Source: Sphingopyxis macrogoltabida
GTDB lineage: Bacteria; Pseudomonadota; Alphaproteobacteria; Sphingomonadales; Sphingomonadaceae
Direction: 5' to 3'
Length of the DNA stretch: 64,000 bases
NCBI RefSeq assembly: GCF_001314325.1
Contig: NZ_CP009430.1
Location: forward strand, 124,001 to 188,000
Shown here: piece after piece, positions 27,692 through 36,750 of the stretch
How the letters are laid out: every line of letters starts with the position of its first letter
Numbering within the stretch: the first letter of the stretch is position 1
Made by a program: the position numbers and the translations under genes
Notes under the pieces: model-generated
The model's database searches: none
What the model saw: the letters and a program-made list of their open reading frames with translations, nothing else
Told to the model about the DNA's origin: nothing

Positions 27692-27733
27692 GTTCCCCAA
27701 TGAGCCGGGGTTAACCCCGGCTCATTGGGGAAC
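27692..27733. repeat. Perfect 42-bp palindrome inside the IS21 left end
   Basis: A self-complementary run from GTTCCCC to GGGGAAC centred on GTTAAC (27710-27715), with no mismatch over 42 bases. It lies between the terminal repeat and istA. Such a structure could end transcription entering from outside, or could expose single-stranded hairpins. All but the outer bases of one arm are kept in the IS21 fragment at 11620-11660, where the IS3 element joins one arm. Confidence 0.9.
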
Positions 27734-27777
27734 GCCAAAATCGGCGCGAGAAGGTCTCCTGATGGGAGGCGGCGCCG

Positions 27778-29034
27778 ATGATCCGACTTGGAGAAGCGAT
27801 GATGATATTGGAGTTGCATCGGCAGGGGCTGTCGGTGACGGCGATTGCCCGCCGGACGGGCCGCGATCCCAAGACCGTTCGCAAATATATCGAGCGCGGC
27901 GTGGAAGCGCCGGCCTATGGTCCGCGAAAGATCGGACGGCCGTGCAAGATCGCGCCTTACATGGAGTTCCTGCGCGAGCGCATCATGACGTTCCCGGACC
28001 TGACGGCGTCGCGCCTGACCCGCGAGATCAGGGAAATGGGCTACTCGGGCGCCTACACGGCGGTGAAGCGTTACCTGGCGGCGATCCGTCCCGATCACGA
28101 TCCCAAGCCTTACGAGGTCCGCTTTGAAACCAGGGCGGGCGTACAGGGCCAGGTCGACTTCGCGCGCTTCGTCGTCGAATTTACCGATGATCCTGGCATG
28201 GCGCGCATTGTCTGGCTGTTCAGCATGGTGCTGGGCTACTCGCGCTTCCTCTTCGCTCGCTTTGTGCTGCACCAGGATCTCCAGACGCTGCTGCGTTGCC
28301 ATATGCAGGCGTTCGAGGCGATGGACGGCGTACCGATCGAAATCCTCTACGACCGGATGAAGACGGCGGTCACGGGTGAGGACGATCAGGGCCACATCGT
28401 TTACAACAGCTCGCTGCTGGCGCTGGCGAAGCACTATCGCTTCCAGCCGAGGGCGTGTCGACCCTATCGTGCGAAGACGAAAGGGAAAGTCGAGCGGCCG
28501 TTCCGTTACATCCGCGAGGACTTCTTCCTGGGACGCTCCTTCCGCAACATGGAGGACCTCAATGCCCAGCTTATCGTCTGGCTCGACACGGTCGCCAACG
28601 TGCGGGTCCATGGCACGACCCAGCGCGTGGTCACCGAAGCCTTTGCCGAAGAGCAGGGCGAGCTGCAGCGCCTGCCTGAGCACCGCTTCAATGCGGTCCT
28701 GAAGCTCGAGAGGCGGGTGACCCATGACGGCTTCGTATCGGTTGGCGGCAACTTCTATAGCGTGCCCGACCGGGCGCGCCGGATCGTCGAGATCGAGCAA
28801 CTGCCGGACCTGATCCGTATCATCGACCGGGGCATCGTTGTTGCCGAGCACTCCGTGCTCGAAGGGCGCCGGCAATATCGTATCGATCGGCGCCATCGCA
28901 CCGGACGGCCGCAGCCGCGGACGCCGGATCGGCCGACAATGACGATCGGTCGGATCGGGGATCACGTGCCGCTGCGCTCGCTGGCGATTTATGAAGCGAT
29001 CGGCGCGGGCCTGGCAACGGAGAGACGGCCATGA
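27778..29034 (+). CDS. istA: IS21-family transposase IstA
   Basis: A 418-residue transposase. An N-terminal helix-turn-helix (LHRQGLSVTAIARRTGRDPKTVRKYI) is followed by the rve catalytic core with Asp in VQGQVDFARF, Asp in EILYDRMKTAV and Glu in GKVERPFRYIREDFF. The C-terminal Mu-type beta domain (FVSVGGNFYSVPDRARR) binds DNA. ATG 27778 follows a GGAGG-type site. Its stop overlaps istB. Confidence 0.95.
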   Translation: MIRLGEAMMILELHRQGLSVTAIARRTGRDPKTVRKYIERGVEAPAYGPRKIGRPCKIAPYMEFLRERIMTFPDLTASRLTREIREMGYSGAYTAVKRYLAAIRPDHDPKPYEVRFETRAGVQGQVDFARFVVEFTDDPGMARIVWLFSMVLGYSRFLFARFVLHQDLQTLLRCHMQAFEAMDGVPIEILYDRMKTAVTGEDDQGHIVYNSSLLALAKHYRFQPRACRPYRAKTKGKVERPFRYIREDFFLGRSFRNMEDLNAQLIVWLDTVANVRVHGTTQRVVTEAFAEEQGELQRLPEHRFNAVLKLERRVTHDGFVSVGGNFYSVPDRARRIVEIEQLPDLIRIIDRGIVVAEHSVLEGRRQYRIDRRHRTGRPQPRTPDRPTMTIGRIGDHVPLRSLAIYEAIGAGLATERRP

Positions 29035-29888
29035 ACGGCGCGGCTCCTTCTGCGCGCGTAGACTCGATCCGCCGGAGCCTCGTCAGCCTCAAGATGCCCA
29101 GGGCCCTCGAAATCCTGGATGCGACCCTCAGGCGCATCGAGCAGGGCCAGATCGACGGCATCGAGGCGCTCGACGAGTTGCTCGGCGAAGAGCTGTCGCT
29201 GCGCGAGAACCGGCGCATCAAGGCGGCCCTGCGCATGGCTCGGCTGCCGGTGGTCAAGACGCTCGCCGGCTACGACTTCTCGTTCCAGCCCTCGCTCGAC
29301 AAGAACCGCATCCTGGCGCTGGCCGGCCTCGACTTCATCGAGCGCGCCGAGGTGGTCCACCTGCTCGGACCTCCTGGCACCGGCAAGAGCCACATTGCCA
29401 CGGCGCTTGCCGTCGAAGCTGTCCGTGCTGGCAAAGCGGTCTACTTCATCCCGCTCGCCGACCTGATCGCCCAGCTCGCCAAGGCCGAGCGCGAGGGCAC
29501 GCTTCGAGAGAAGATCCGCTTCCTCACCAGGGCATCGCTGCTCGTCGTTGACGAAATCGGATACCTGCCGGTCACGCCGGGCGGCGCGAACCTGTTCTTC
29601 CAGCTCGTCAACGCCCGATACGAAAAGGGCGCCATGATCCTTACCTCCAACCGCGGCTTCGCCGAGTGGGGTGAGGTCTTCGGCGATCCCGTCGTCGCGA
29701 CCGCACTGCTCGACAGGCTCCTCCATCACGCCGTCGTCATCCAGATCGAGGGATCCAGCTATCGCATGCGAGAGCACGCCGCTCTCGTGCCCGAAAACCT
29801 GCGCAGCGCCGCCTCGTTCAATCCGCCAGCGCCGAAGCGCCGCGGCCGACCACCAATGAAAGGAAATCAAGATCCCGAGCACGGCTGA
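29031..29888 (+). CDS. istB: IS21-family helper ATPase IstB
   Basis: A 285-residue AAA+ ATPase that selects target DNA for IstA. The Walker A LLGPPGTGKSHIATAL, Walker B LLVVDEIGYLP, sensor ILTSNRGFAEWGEVFGDPVVATALLDR and the end HHAVVIQIEGSSYRMRE are all present. The start ATG 29031 lies in an ATGA overlap with istA, so the two are translationally coupled. Confidence 0.95.
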   Translation: MNGAAPSARVDSIRRSLVSLKMPRALEILDATLRRIEQGQIDGIEALDELLGEELSLRENRRIKAALRMARLPVVKTLAGYDFSFQPSLDKNRILALAGLDFIERAEVVHLLGPPGTGKSHIATALAVEAVRAGKAVYFIPLADLIAQLAKAEREGTLREKIRFLTRASLLVVDEIGYLPVTPGGANLFFQLVNARYEKGAMILTSNRGFAEWGEVFGDPVVATALLDRLLHHAVVIQIEGSSYRMREHAALVPENLRSAASFNPPAPKRRGRPPMKGNQDPEHG

Positions 29889-31197
29889 TCACCGCCCCCC
29901 CAACCACCGACATCGGGAATTTTAACTGCCCACATCTGCGGAAACTTCAGGGCCCATTGACAGAGGGCATGGCGATGGAGACCTGTCCAGGATCGGCCTT
30001 CAAAATGGTCGAGGCCAAGCTCTTCCTTGAGTTGCTGGTGCGCCTGTTCGCAGATCCAGCGCGCCTTGATGGCGCCGGCGATATCCTTGACCGGCGTATC
30101 TGCGGGCAGGTTCGAGAGATAATATTTGCGCTCGCCGCTGGAGCGATGCTCGCCGACCAGCCATGCTTCTTCCCCGGGCATGTGCTGCGCGCCCGAAGCG
30201 CCGATGCGTTGCGGCGGTCCGTCGGCGATGCGCACGCGCATGGCGGCAAAGCGCGCGCTCAGGCGCCCCTTCGTTCCTCGGCGCCAACTGACCTGTCGCC
30301 ATTTTACGCCCTCGAGCATGGCGTGGGCGGCACGCGATGGGGTGTCCGGAACATGGTGCCGCCGGGGGCGTCCGCGTCCCGCCACAGGGAAGATCAGTTG
30401 CACGTCGGCGGGATACACCTTCTGGTGCCGGGGGATCCCGACCGCCCAGCGCAGGTCCCTGGCGCTGAGCGCCTGACGGAAAGGGGCTGAGAGGCCGTAT
30501 CCGGCATCCGCGAGCACACAGCCGAACCGCACCCCGGCAGCGATGACCCGGTCGATCTCCTCGATCGCGGTCGCCGGCTTGGTACGATAGGGGCGAAAGG
30601 GCTCGGGCACACCGGCCTTGACCATGCGCGCCTCGTCATTCGCCCAACTCTCTGGCAGAAACAGGCGCAAGCTCAGCATGATCGGCACCTCTCGCGATGC
30701 CAGCGTCACCGATACGAGCGTCTGGCAGTTCGCATTCTTGCCCAGCGCCGATGCATATTGCGGCGCCACGCCGACGGATGCCGTCCCCTTCTTCGGCAGC
30801 GCAGTATCGTCGATGATCAGCCATGCCTTGCCGCCGCCGACCAGCGTATCGGCCTGGTCCCACAATGTCGCCTCCAGCGGTGCGCTATCCCACAGACCCG
30901 CGCCGATGAAGTGATGCAGGCGATCGTATCCCACTTCGCTCGACCGCGCCGCCATCGGCTGGATGCTCTTGCGATCCCCCGGGCCGATCAGGCCGGCAAC
31001 ATAGGCCGGCAACATAGGCCGGGCACATCCGCTGCCGGGCCTTATGGCCAAGACCCTTCAGATAGGGCGCCAGCCAACGCTCCAACTCATCCCGCCAATC
31101 ACCATCCATCGCCGACACCCTTCCAACGTCGGCTCCCTATGAATCACTCGTCAACCCAAATGGGAATCCCAAAAATCAAGCTTCTGCCAAAGTAGTG

Positions 31198-31791
31198 CTA
31201 GGTCGTCCGGCTGTTCAAGCCGTGCTTTAGCATATCATTGACAACGGCCGAAACACGATCCGGGGCTTCGTCGGCGGCCCAGACGCCGTAGCGTAACGCT
31301 AACATCACATTTATGCCGATGATCGCCCAGGCGTGAATTTCACCAACATCGGGACGAATTTCACCACTTAGCGCTCCATCTCGCAGTCGGTTGCCCACCC
31401 GTTCGACGAGGGCCTCATAAAGCGCACGGTGGCCCTCGGGATAAATAAATTCGGCTTCGGTAACGATCCGGTATATCCCCTTGTGCTGGCGAACGAAGTT
31501 GATCCCGGTCTCCAATACTCGCTTTTCCGCGGTCATCTCATCTGCTGCGGTACGCACCTGGGCAGCAATCTGGTCGCGAAATTGCACATTGATGTCCGTC
31601 ACCAGCGCCCGGAATATCTCGTCCTTGGAGTCGAAATAATTGTAAATGCCACCCGGCGCGAGGTTGGCGCGTCGACTTATCTCGCTGATCGATCCTTCGT
31701 GGAAACCCTTTTCGCCGAACTCCTGAAGAGCGGCCTCCATTATCGTGACCAGAGTCTCTCGGCCCCGTCGAGTGCGAGGAACCTTGCGCAT
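31198..31791 (-). CDS. TetR-family transcriptional regulator
   Basis: A TetR protein of about 197 residues (ATG 31791) or 217 (TTG 31851). The DNA-binding domain is TRRGRETLVTIMEAALQEFGEKGFHEGSISEISRRA followed by GGIYNYFDSKDEIFRAL, and the C-terminal ligand domain is helical. Its TAG stop is part of the CTAG target site of IS701 copy B, so the product is unchanged by the insertion. It is divergent from a TonB receptor gene, whose promoter region contains two palindromes, so repression of that receptor and of itself is likely. Confidence 0.9.
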   Translation of the reverse strand: MRKVPRTRRGRETLVTIMEAALQEFGEKGFHEGSISEISRRANLAPGGIYNYFDSKDEIFRALVTDINVQFRDQIAAQVRTAADEMTAEKRVLETGINFVRQHKGIYRIVTEAEFIYPEGHRALYEALVERVGNRLRDGALSGEIRPDVGEIHAWAIIGINVMLALRYGVWAADEAPDRVSAVVNDMLKHGLNSRTT

Positions 31792-31869
31792 AGGTGGATC
31801 CACTGAAACGTTTTGGCGTGCGTCCGTTTTCACGCGAAGGCAATCCCGCAATTAAACCTTGAATTGTGA

Positions 31870-31913
31870 ATCATAAATGATAATTGAACATAGAAAAATG
31901 AATCATAATTCAT
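31870..31913. promoter_or_regulatory. Two palindromes between tetR and TonB receptor (probable TetR operators)
   Basis: ATCAT-AA-ATGAT at 31870-31881 and ATGAAT-CATA-ATTCAT at 31898-31913, in an AT-rich stretch unlike the flanking coding DNA. They share the ATCAT/AATCAT element and lie about 28 bp centre to centre apart, less than three helical turns. Position between divergent promoters fits operators for the adjacent TetR protein. Confidence 0.55.
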
Positions 31914-31963
31914 AACTCGCCATTGTGTCTTGCAATGGTGGGACACGGGAGGGGAAGAGTCAA

Positions 31964-34306
31964 ATGAATCGCAATTTATTGACCGCACGCTGGGCCTCTG
32001 GCGTTCTGCTCGTGGCGACCATCATACAGCCAGCCATGGCGCAGGATGGACCGCAAGAAGGGCAGGGCGCAGCCGTAGAGTCTGCTGGAGATATCGTTGT
32101 AACGGCGCGTCGGCGCGCGGAGAATTTGCTCGACGTGCCCGTGGCTGTCACTGCATATTCCGGATCCGAACTCGAAGCTCGAGGCGCAATCGACATCACC
32201 GACATTGCCGCGACGACGCCGAACGTTACGCTAGAAAATTCGCGCGGTACCAATTCGACCCTCACGGCGTTCATTCGCGGGACAGGACAGCAGGATCCGG
32301 TGTCGGGTTTCGAGGGAGGGGTCGGCATCTATATCGACGATGTTTACCTCAACCGCCCGCAGGCCGCGATTCTCGACATTTACGACGTGGAACGAATCGA
32401 AGTTTTGCGCGGCCCGCAAGGAACATTATATGGTCGGAACTCCATCGGTGGGGCGGTGAAGTATGTTACCAGGCGATTGCCGGATCAATTCGAGCTGAAG
32501 CTGCGCGCCGCTTATGGCAGCTACGATCAAGCGGACGGAATTGTCACGGTCAGCGCTCCTATCGGCAACCAGCTTAGGGTGGGCGGTTCGGTTGCTCGGC
32601 TGTCGCGCGGCGGCTTTGGACACAATCTGACCAACGGTCTCGAAAACTATAACAAGGATATCTGGGCCGGACGCGGCACCGTGGAGTTCGCTTCGCCGGA
32701 TGACCATATGCTGATCCGCATTTCCGGCGATTATACACGGGATAAGTCGGACCCGCGCAATGGGCACCGGGTCATTCCGGGCGTGTTCTCTGGCACTCCA
32801 GTGCTGAGCGATGTCTATGATACGCGGGCTGGCGCGAATAACCCGCGCCAAAACCTCACGGCTTATGGCCTAACCATGACTGCTTCTGCAGAACTCACGG
32901 ACGCCGTCACCATAAGGAGCATCTCGGCTTGGCGTAAGGATAGCAGTACGTCGCCTATCGACTTCGACGCGCTGCCGGCCATCGACGCTGACGGGCCAAT
33001 CGCTTACCGCAACGAGCAGGTCAGCCAAGAATTCCAGCTATTGTACGACACCAGCAGGCTGCACGGACTCATCGGCTTCTATTACCTCGATGCTGACAGC
33101 GAAACATTCCTGGATCTGCTGGTGTTCACAACGCTGCCCAATCTCAACTCGGCTACGGAATCGTTGGCCAAGACCAGGACATGGTCGGTGTTCGGCGATT
33201 TCACCTTCGATTTGTCGGACCAGTTCGCACTATCCTTGGGCGGGCGATATACTTCGGACCACCGCGTCGGCCAGAATCTCCGCCAGAATCGGCTGGGGAC
33301 GTCGGCGATATTCGGCGGCAATCCGATCGTGCTTTCTACATCCTCGAACTTCCGCGGCGAACGAACCTTCAGGAAATTTACACCGCGGGCGTCGCTGACC
33401 TACAAACCGACCCCCGACCATACCCTTTATGTGTCCTACGCCAAGGGCTTTAAGGGTGGCGGGTTCGATCCACGCGGCGCTTCGACTGCCGCGCGTGATT
33501 TCAACGACAACGGCGTGGTCGACGCCGAGGACGTCTTCGAATTTATGTCCTTCGACCCTGAAACCGTGGACAGCTATGAAGTGGGTTGGAAAGCTTCGCT
33601 GTTCGATCGCCGAATGCGGTTCGCGCTCGCCGGGTTTTATGCAGATTACAAGGACGTCCAGATTCCAGGGGCGGTCGGATTTGATTCTGACGGCGATGGC
33701 AGCAACGAAACGTTCATCGGCATTACGACAAACGCGGCCCAGGCAAGATTCAAGGGTCTGGAATTCGAGACGTCGGCGCTTTTGGCGCGCGATTTCGCAG
33801 GCAGCGGCTCGGCCGTCAACGTCTCGGGAAGTCTCGGCTATATCGATGCAAAGTTTCTTCGATTCATCGATGCCCGAGGTGTGGATGTCGCAGAGTTGCG
33901 GCGATTCCAGAATACGCCGAAGTGGACGTTGTCCGGTCAGCTCGGGATAGATTTACCGGTAGCTTCTGGAATGCTGCATGGCTCAACGACTGTTTCCTAC
34001 CGGAGCAAGACCACTCAGCTGGAGACGCCGAGTCCCTTATTGGATCAGCCAAAATACGGGCTACTAGATGCCAGTCTTGTCTGGTCATCGAAAAATGACC
34101 GCTATTCCATTGGTTTACATGCCAAAAATATTACCGACAAGCGGTATATAACGTCGGGCTATCAGATTCTGTTCACGGCACCAGACGGTACCCCGCTGCG
34201 CGATGCCCAAGGACGCCTGCGTCCGCAAGTCGGGCGAGAGGGCGTAGCGACGGCATTCTACGGCAACCCACGCCAGATTTTGGTTACTTTTGGCGCGAAA
34301 TTCTGA
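31964..34306 (+). CDS. TonB-dependent outer-membrane receptor
   Basis: A 780-residue receptor. ATG 31964 is preceded by GGGAGGGGAAG. After a signal peptide (MNRNLLTARWASGVLLVATIIQPAMAQ) come the TonB-box region GDIVVTARRRAENLLDVPVAV, plug motifs IEVLRGPQGTLYGRNSIGG, and a barrel ending ILVTFGAKF. It is probably controlled by the divergent TetR and co-transcribed with the patatin gene one base downstream of its stop. Intact. Confidence 0.95.
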   Translation: MNRNLLTARWASGVLLVATIIQPAMAQDGPQEGQGAAVESAGDIVVTARRRAENLLDVPVAVTAYSGSELEARGAIDITDIAATTPNVTLENSRGTNSTLTAFIRGTGQQDPVSGFEGGVGIYIDDVYLNRPQAAILDIYDVERIEVLRGPQGTLYGRNSIGGAVKYVTRRLPDQFELKLRAAYGSYDQADGIVTVSAPIGNQLRVGGSVARLSRGGFGHNLTNGLENYNKDIWAGRGTVEFASPDDHMLIRISGDYTRDKSDPRNGHRVIPGVFSGTPVLSDVYDTRAGANNPRQNLTAYGLTMTASAELTDAVTIRSISAWRKDSSTSPIDFDALPAIDADGPIAYRNEQVSQEFQLLYDTSRLHGLIGFYYLDADSETFLDLLVFTTLPNLNSATESLAKTRTWSVFGDFTFDLSDQFALSLGGRYTSDHRVGQNLRQNRLGTSAIFGGNPIVLSTSSNFRGERTFRKFTPRASLTYKPTPDHTLYVSYAKGFKGGGFDPRGASTAARDFNDNGVVDAEDVFEFMSFDPETVDSYEVGWKASLFDRRMRFALAGFYADYKDVQIPGAVGFDSDGDGSNETFIGITTNAAQARFKGLEFETSALLARDFAGSGSAVNVSGSLGYIDAKFLRFIDARGVDVAELRRFQNTPKWTLSGQLGIDLPVASGMLHGSTTVSYRSKTTQLETPSPLLDQPKYGLLDASLVWSSKNDRYSIGLHAKNITDKRYITSGYQILFTAPDGTPLRDAQGRLRPQVGREGVATAFYGNPRQILVTFGAKF

Positions 34307-34307
34307 C

Positions 34308-35189
34308 ATGGCTTTGGACGATGATCATCACGCAGGGGAAGGCAATACTCTCGTACTGGGCGGCGGCGGTGTCGCCGGAATCGCTTGGATGACTGGATTG
34401 ATCTTCGGGTTAAGCGAACGCGGTCTTGACCCGCATCGCTTCAACCGGATTATTGGAACGTCGGCGGGCGCGGTGGTCGCCGTCATGATTGCGGCAAGCC
34501 TTACGCTAGAAGAGCACTATCAACGTCAAGTTCTGACTGCCTTGCAAGTGCGTGAAGTTGAGCCGCCGCCGGATGCTGTCAGCCGTCTACTGCAGGTTTT
34601 TGGGGAGTTCGTGGGTGATGTCGACTCACCTGTCGAGCGCGCGCGCAGGTTGGCGGCCATGGCGCCTGTCGGAGGAGAGGCGGAGCGTCTCGATGTGATC
34701 GCCAATCGATTGCCTAGCCGCGATTGGCCTGTCCGTCCAATCACATTGGTGGCGGTGGACGCTGACAGCGGAGAACCAAGACTGTTTGATCGGAATAGCG
34801 GTGTCGATTTGATTGATGCTGTTGCGGCAAGTTGCGCAGTTCCCGGTATATGGCCGCCGGTGAAGATCGATGGGCGGCGCTATATCGATGGCGGTGTTCG
34901 ATCTTCTGACAATGCTGACTTGGCGGAAGGCGCTGCACATGTCCTCATCATATCGCCGGTCGGTCTGGACGGGCCCGCAACGTTCGGTCGCGACCTTTCG
35001 GATCAGCGGCGTAAACTCGAGGAGAACGACACAAAAGTCAGGATTATTTGTCCGAGTGAGTCATCGCGATTGGCTATGGGTTCCAACCCTCTCGCGACCG
35101 GCACGCGGACGGCGGCTGCCGAAGCTGGGCGCAGCCAGGCGCTTCAACTACGCGACTGTTCAGTTTTGCAATTTGATGCGCTGCATTGA
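34308..35189 (+). CDS. Patatin-like phospholipase family protein
   Basis: A 293-residue patatin-type acyl hydrolase. The glycine-rich oxyanion loop LGGGGVAGIAW, nucleophile elbow IIGTSAGAVVAVM (Ser of GTSAG) and the catalytic Asp motif IDGGVRSSDNADLA are all present, so the Ser-Asp dyad is complete. ATG 34308 starts one base after the receptor stop, implying coupling. It may act on lipids or esters imported by that receptor, or remodel membrane lipids. No signal peptide, so cytoplasmic. Confidence 0.9.
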   Translation: MALDDDHHAGEGNTLVLGGGGVAGIAWMTGLIFGLSERGLDPHRFNRIIGTSAGAVVAVMIAASLTLEEHYQRQVLTALQVREVEPPPDAVSRLLQVFGEFVGDVDSPVERARRLAAMAPVGGEAERLDVIANRLPSRDWPVRPITLVAVDADSGEPRLFDRNSGVDLIDAVAASCAVPGIWPPVKIDGRRYIDGGVRSSDNADLAEGAAHVLIISPVGLDGPATFGRDLSDQRRKLEENDTKVRIICPSESSRLAMGSNPLATGTRTAAAEAGRSQALQLRDCSVLQFDALH

Positions 35190-35485
35190 ATTCAGCAATT
35201 TGCTGGGATCAGGGACGTTACGGTACAGCAATAGGCGCGCTGTTCGCACAGGATAGAAAGGCCCATTTCTACGCCGCGCGGCGCATGGTCGAAGTGAGGA
35301 TAAGACGGCGGATCCACTGGTCGTGCGCGACCTTCAGATATCCTCGGGGACATTCGTTTTGAAACCGGGGGCATCACCCAATCGGCGTCGTCTCCGTGTT
35401 ACGTATCACCTCTCATATGGCGCCGGATAGAAAGATCCAAAAATCGGCGCGATGCCTCTCGTGCGCCCCGCCTTGCGTAAACCCT
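35190..35485. other. Convergent intergenic region, no gene seen
   Basis: About 296 bp between the patatin gene and the opposing oxidase gene. No conserved frame or clear intrinsic terminator was found. Confidence 0.5.
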
Positions 35486-36634
35486 CTACGGCTCGGCGCG
35501 CGTCAAGAAACTCCGGTCAAGGCCTGCCAGTGAAGAGACGCCCAGCAATGCCATGTTGCGATCAATTTCGGCTTTGATGAGGCTGATCGCTTGCGCGGCA
35601 CCCGCTTCGCCCCAGGCGGCGGCGGCAAACAGGAAAGGGCGGCCAATGAAGACCATTCGTGCTCCCAGCGCGATCGCCTTCAGCACGTCCCCCCCGCGGC
35701 GAAAACCGCTGTCGATCATGACCGGCATCGCGCCGACAGCATCCACAATGGCAGGAAGGACCGTTAACGGGGCGGCTGCGCCATCGAGTTGGCGACCGCC
35801 ATGGTTCGATACAATAACCCCGTCGATTCCCATATCCTTCGCGATCCGGGCATCGTCGGCCGACAATATGCCCTTGAGAATGAGCCGGCCGTCCCAGCGC
35901 TTCCGGATCAAGCGTGCATGCTCCCATGAAAATGCTTCACGTGCACCGAAATCGCGCTCTGCCGTCCGAGCGAAAATCGGCGCGCCTTGGGTCGCTGAAC
36001 TATTCTCGAAATGCGGCATGCCGCGGACCGCGAATGTACGCGCGAGAGTTCCGATCAGCCATCGAGGGTGGGTCAACCCGTCCCAGGCAAGTCGGATCGA
36101 GGGCCGCAGAGGGGTCGAGAATCGCGCCCGGACGAGATTTTCGCGATTGGCGGAAACACAGACATCGACTGTCAAGATCAGGGTCTCGATGCCGGCGGCG
36201 GCAATACGATCGATCATTGGTTCGATGCGCGCCGCCTCGCCTGGAAGATACGCCTGAAACCAGATACCCGGCACATGCCGAACGACTTCTTCCAGCGGGA
36301 TGAGCGACGTTCCGCTCAATATCATGGGTATCTTTGCGTTCGCCGCCGCCCGTGCCAGCAGATTGTCGCCTTCAAACGCCATCAAGGCGGACAGGCCCAT
36401 CGGCGCGATGCCGATAGGCGCTGAGTAGCCGGTGCCGAACAATTCGGTTTGCATGGTCCGGCCGCTCACATCGCGAAGCGTTCTCGGAACGAAATTCCAG
36501 CTGCGCATTGCCGTTCGGTTGTCGCCTAGGCTCAAATTGTCCTCTGCGGCTCCTGCAATATAGGCGTACAACGGGTGCGGCAGCCTTCGGCGAGCCGCCC
36601 GGTCAAAATCTTCCAGCGAGAGGGATTTCGTCAT
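35486..36634 (-). CDS. FMN-dependent alpha-hydroxy-acid dehydrogenase/oxidase
   Basis: A 382-residue lactate/glycolate oxidase-family enzyme of normal length that oxidises a 2-hydroxy acid to a 2-oxo acid. Conserved features: YAYIAGAAED near the N-terminus, PIGIAPMGLSALM, LILKGILSADDA (FMN-contacting Lys), VSNHGGRQLDGA (catalytic His with the Arg) and DSGFRRGGDVLKAIALGA. ATG 36634 begins MTKSLSLEDFDRAARRRLP, as the family does; the longer frame to 36667 adds nothing conserved. It is the intact counterpart of the broken paralogue at 15421. Confidence 0.93.
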   Translation of the reverse strand: MTKSLSLEDFDRAARRRLPHPLYAYIAGAAEDNLSLGDNRTAMRSWNFVPRTLRDVSGRTMQTELFGTGYSAPIGIAPMGLSALMAFEGDNLLARAAANAKIPMILSGTSLIPLEEVVRHVPGIWFQAYLPGEAARIEPMIDRIAAAGIETLILTVDVCVSANRENLVRARFSTPLRPSIRLAWDGLTHPRWLIGTLARTFAVRGMPHFENSSATQGAPIFARTAERDFGAREAFSWEHARLIRKRWDGRLILKGILSADDARIAKDMGIDGVIVSNHGGRQLDGAAAPLTVLPAIVDAVGAMPVMIDSGFRRGGDVLKAIALGARMVFIGRPFLFAAAAWGEAGAAQAISLIKAEIDRNMALLGVSSLAGLDRSFLTRAEP

Positions 36635-36750
36635 TGCTCGGCCATGCATGGTTGCCTTCAAAAGCACCCGGAACGATGCCTCTCCTCAATGCTTGATTCA
36701 AGGACGCCGGGCAAGTAGGATTGTCGGACAATGGGATTTTGGAGGTCAGG

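Larger units (their letters stand above)
27629..29962 (+). mobile_element. IS21-family insertion sequence, complete, 2334 bp
   Basis: Left end TGTCAGTGGGCGTGTAATTC and right end (inwards) TGTCAATGGGCCCTGAAGTT share the IS21 TGT...CA termini, with a further matching CCGCA...GTGGGC block inside each. A perfect 5-bp target duplication GAGGG lies at 27624-27628 and 29963-29967. The element carries istA and istB with an ATGA overlap. It is inserted in the 3' part of the IS701 transposase gene. Both genes are intact, so it is probably active. Confidence 0.95.
27416..31109 (-). pseudogene. IS701-family transposase, copy B, two frameshifts and an IS21 insertion
   Basis: Begins at ATG 31109 (GGAAGGG upstream) as MDGDWRDELERWLAPYLKGLGHKARQRMCPAYVAGL. 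The 13-bp tandem duplication at 30995-31007 and 31008-31020 then moves the conserved reading IGPGDRKSIQPMAARS into another frame. IS21 splits the gene after HRHA(L). The T8 run at 27559-27566 (A8 in the gene) separates the main frame from the conserved AGPPPQPSLP tail, which ends at TAG 27416 inside the terminal repeat. The same two frame changes in copy A show that they predate the duplication of this element. Confidence 0.87.
27414..31197 (-). mobile_element. IS701-type element, copy B, interrupted by IS21
   Basis: Terminal inverted repeats CACTACTTTGGCAGAAGCTT occur at 27414 and, reversed, at 31178-31197. CTAG lies on both sides (27410-27413 and 31198-31201), fitting the YTAR four-base duplication of IS701. 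Without the nested IS21 and its duplication the element is about 1.45 kb. It is in inverted orientation to copy A, with only rare differences in the shared part (for example PPPTH versus PPPTY near the C-terminus). The insertion lies exactly at the stop codon of the neighbouring tetR gene without removing it. Confidence 0.93.
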
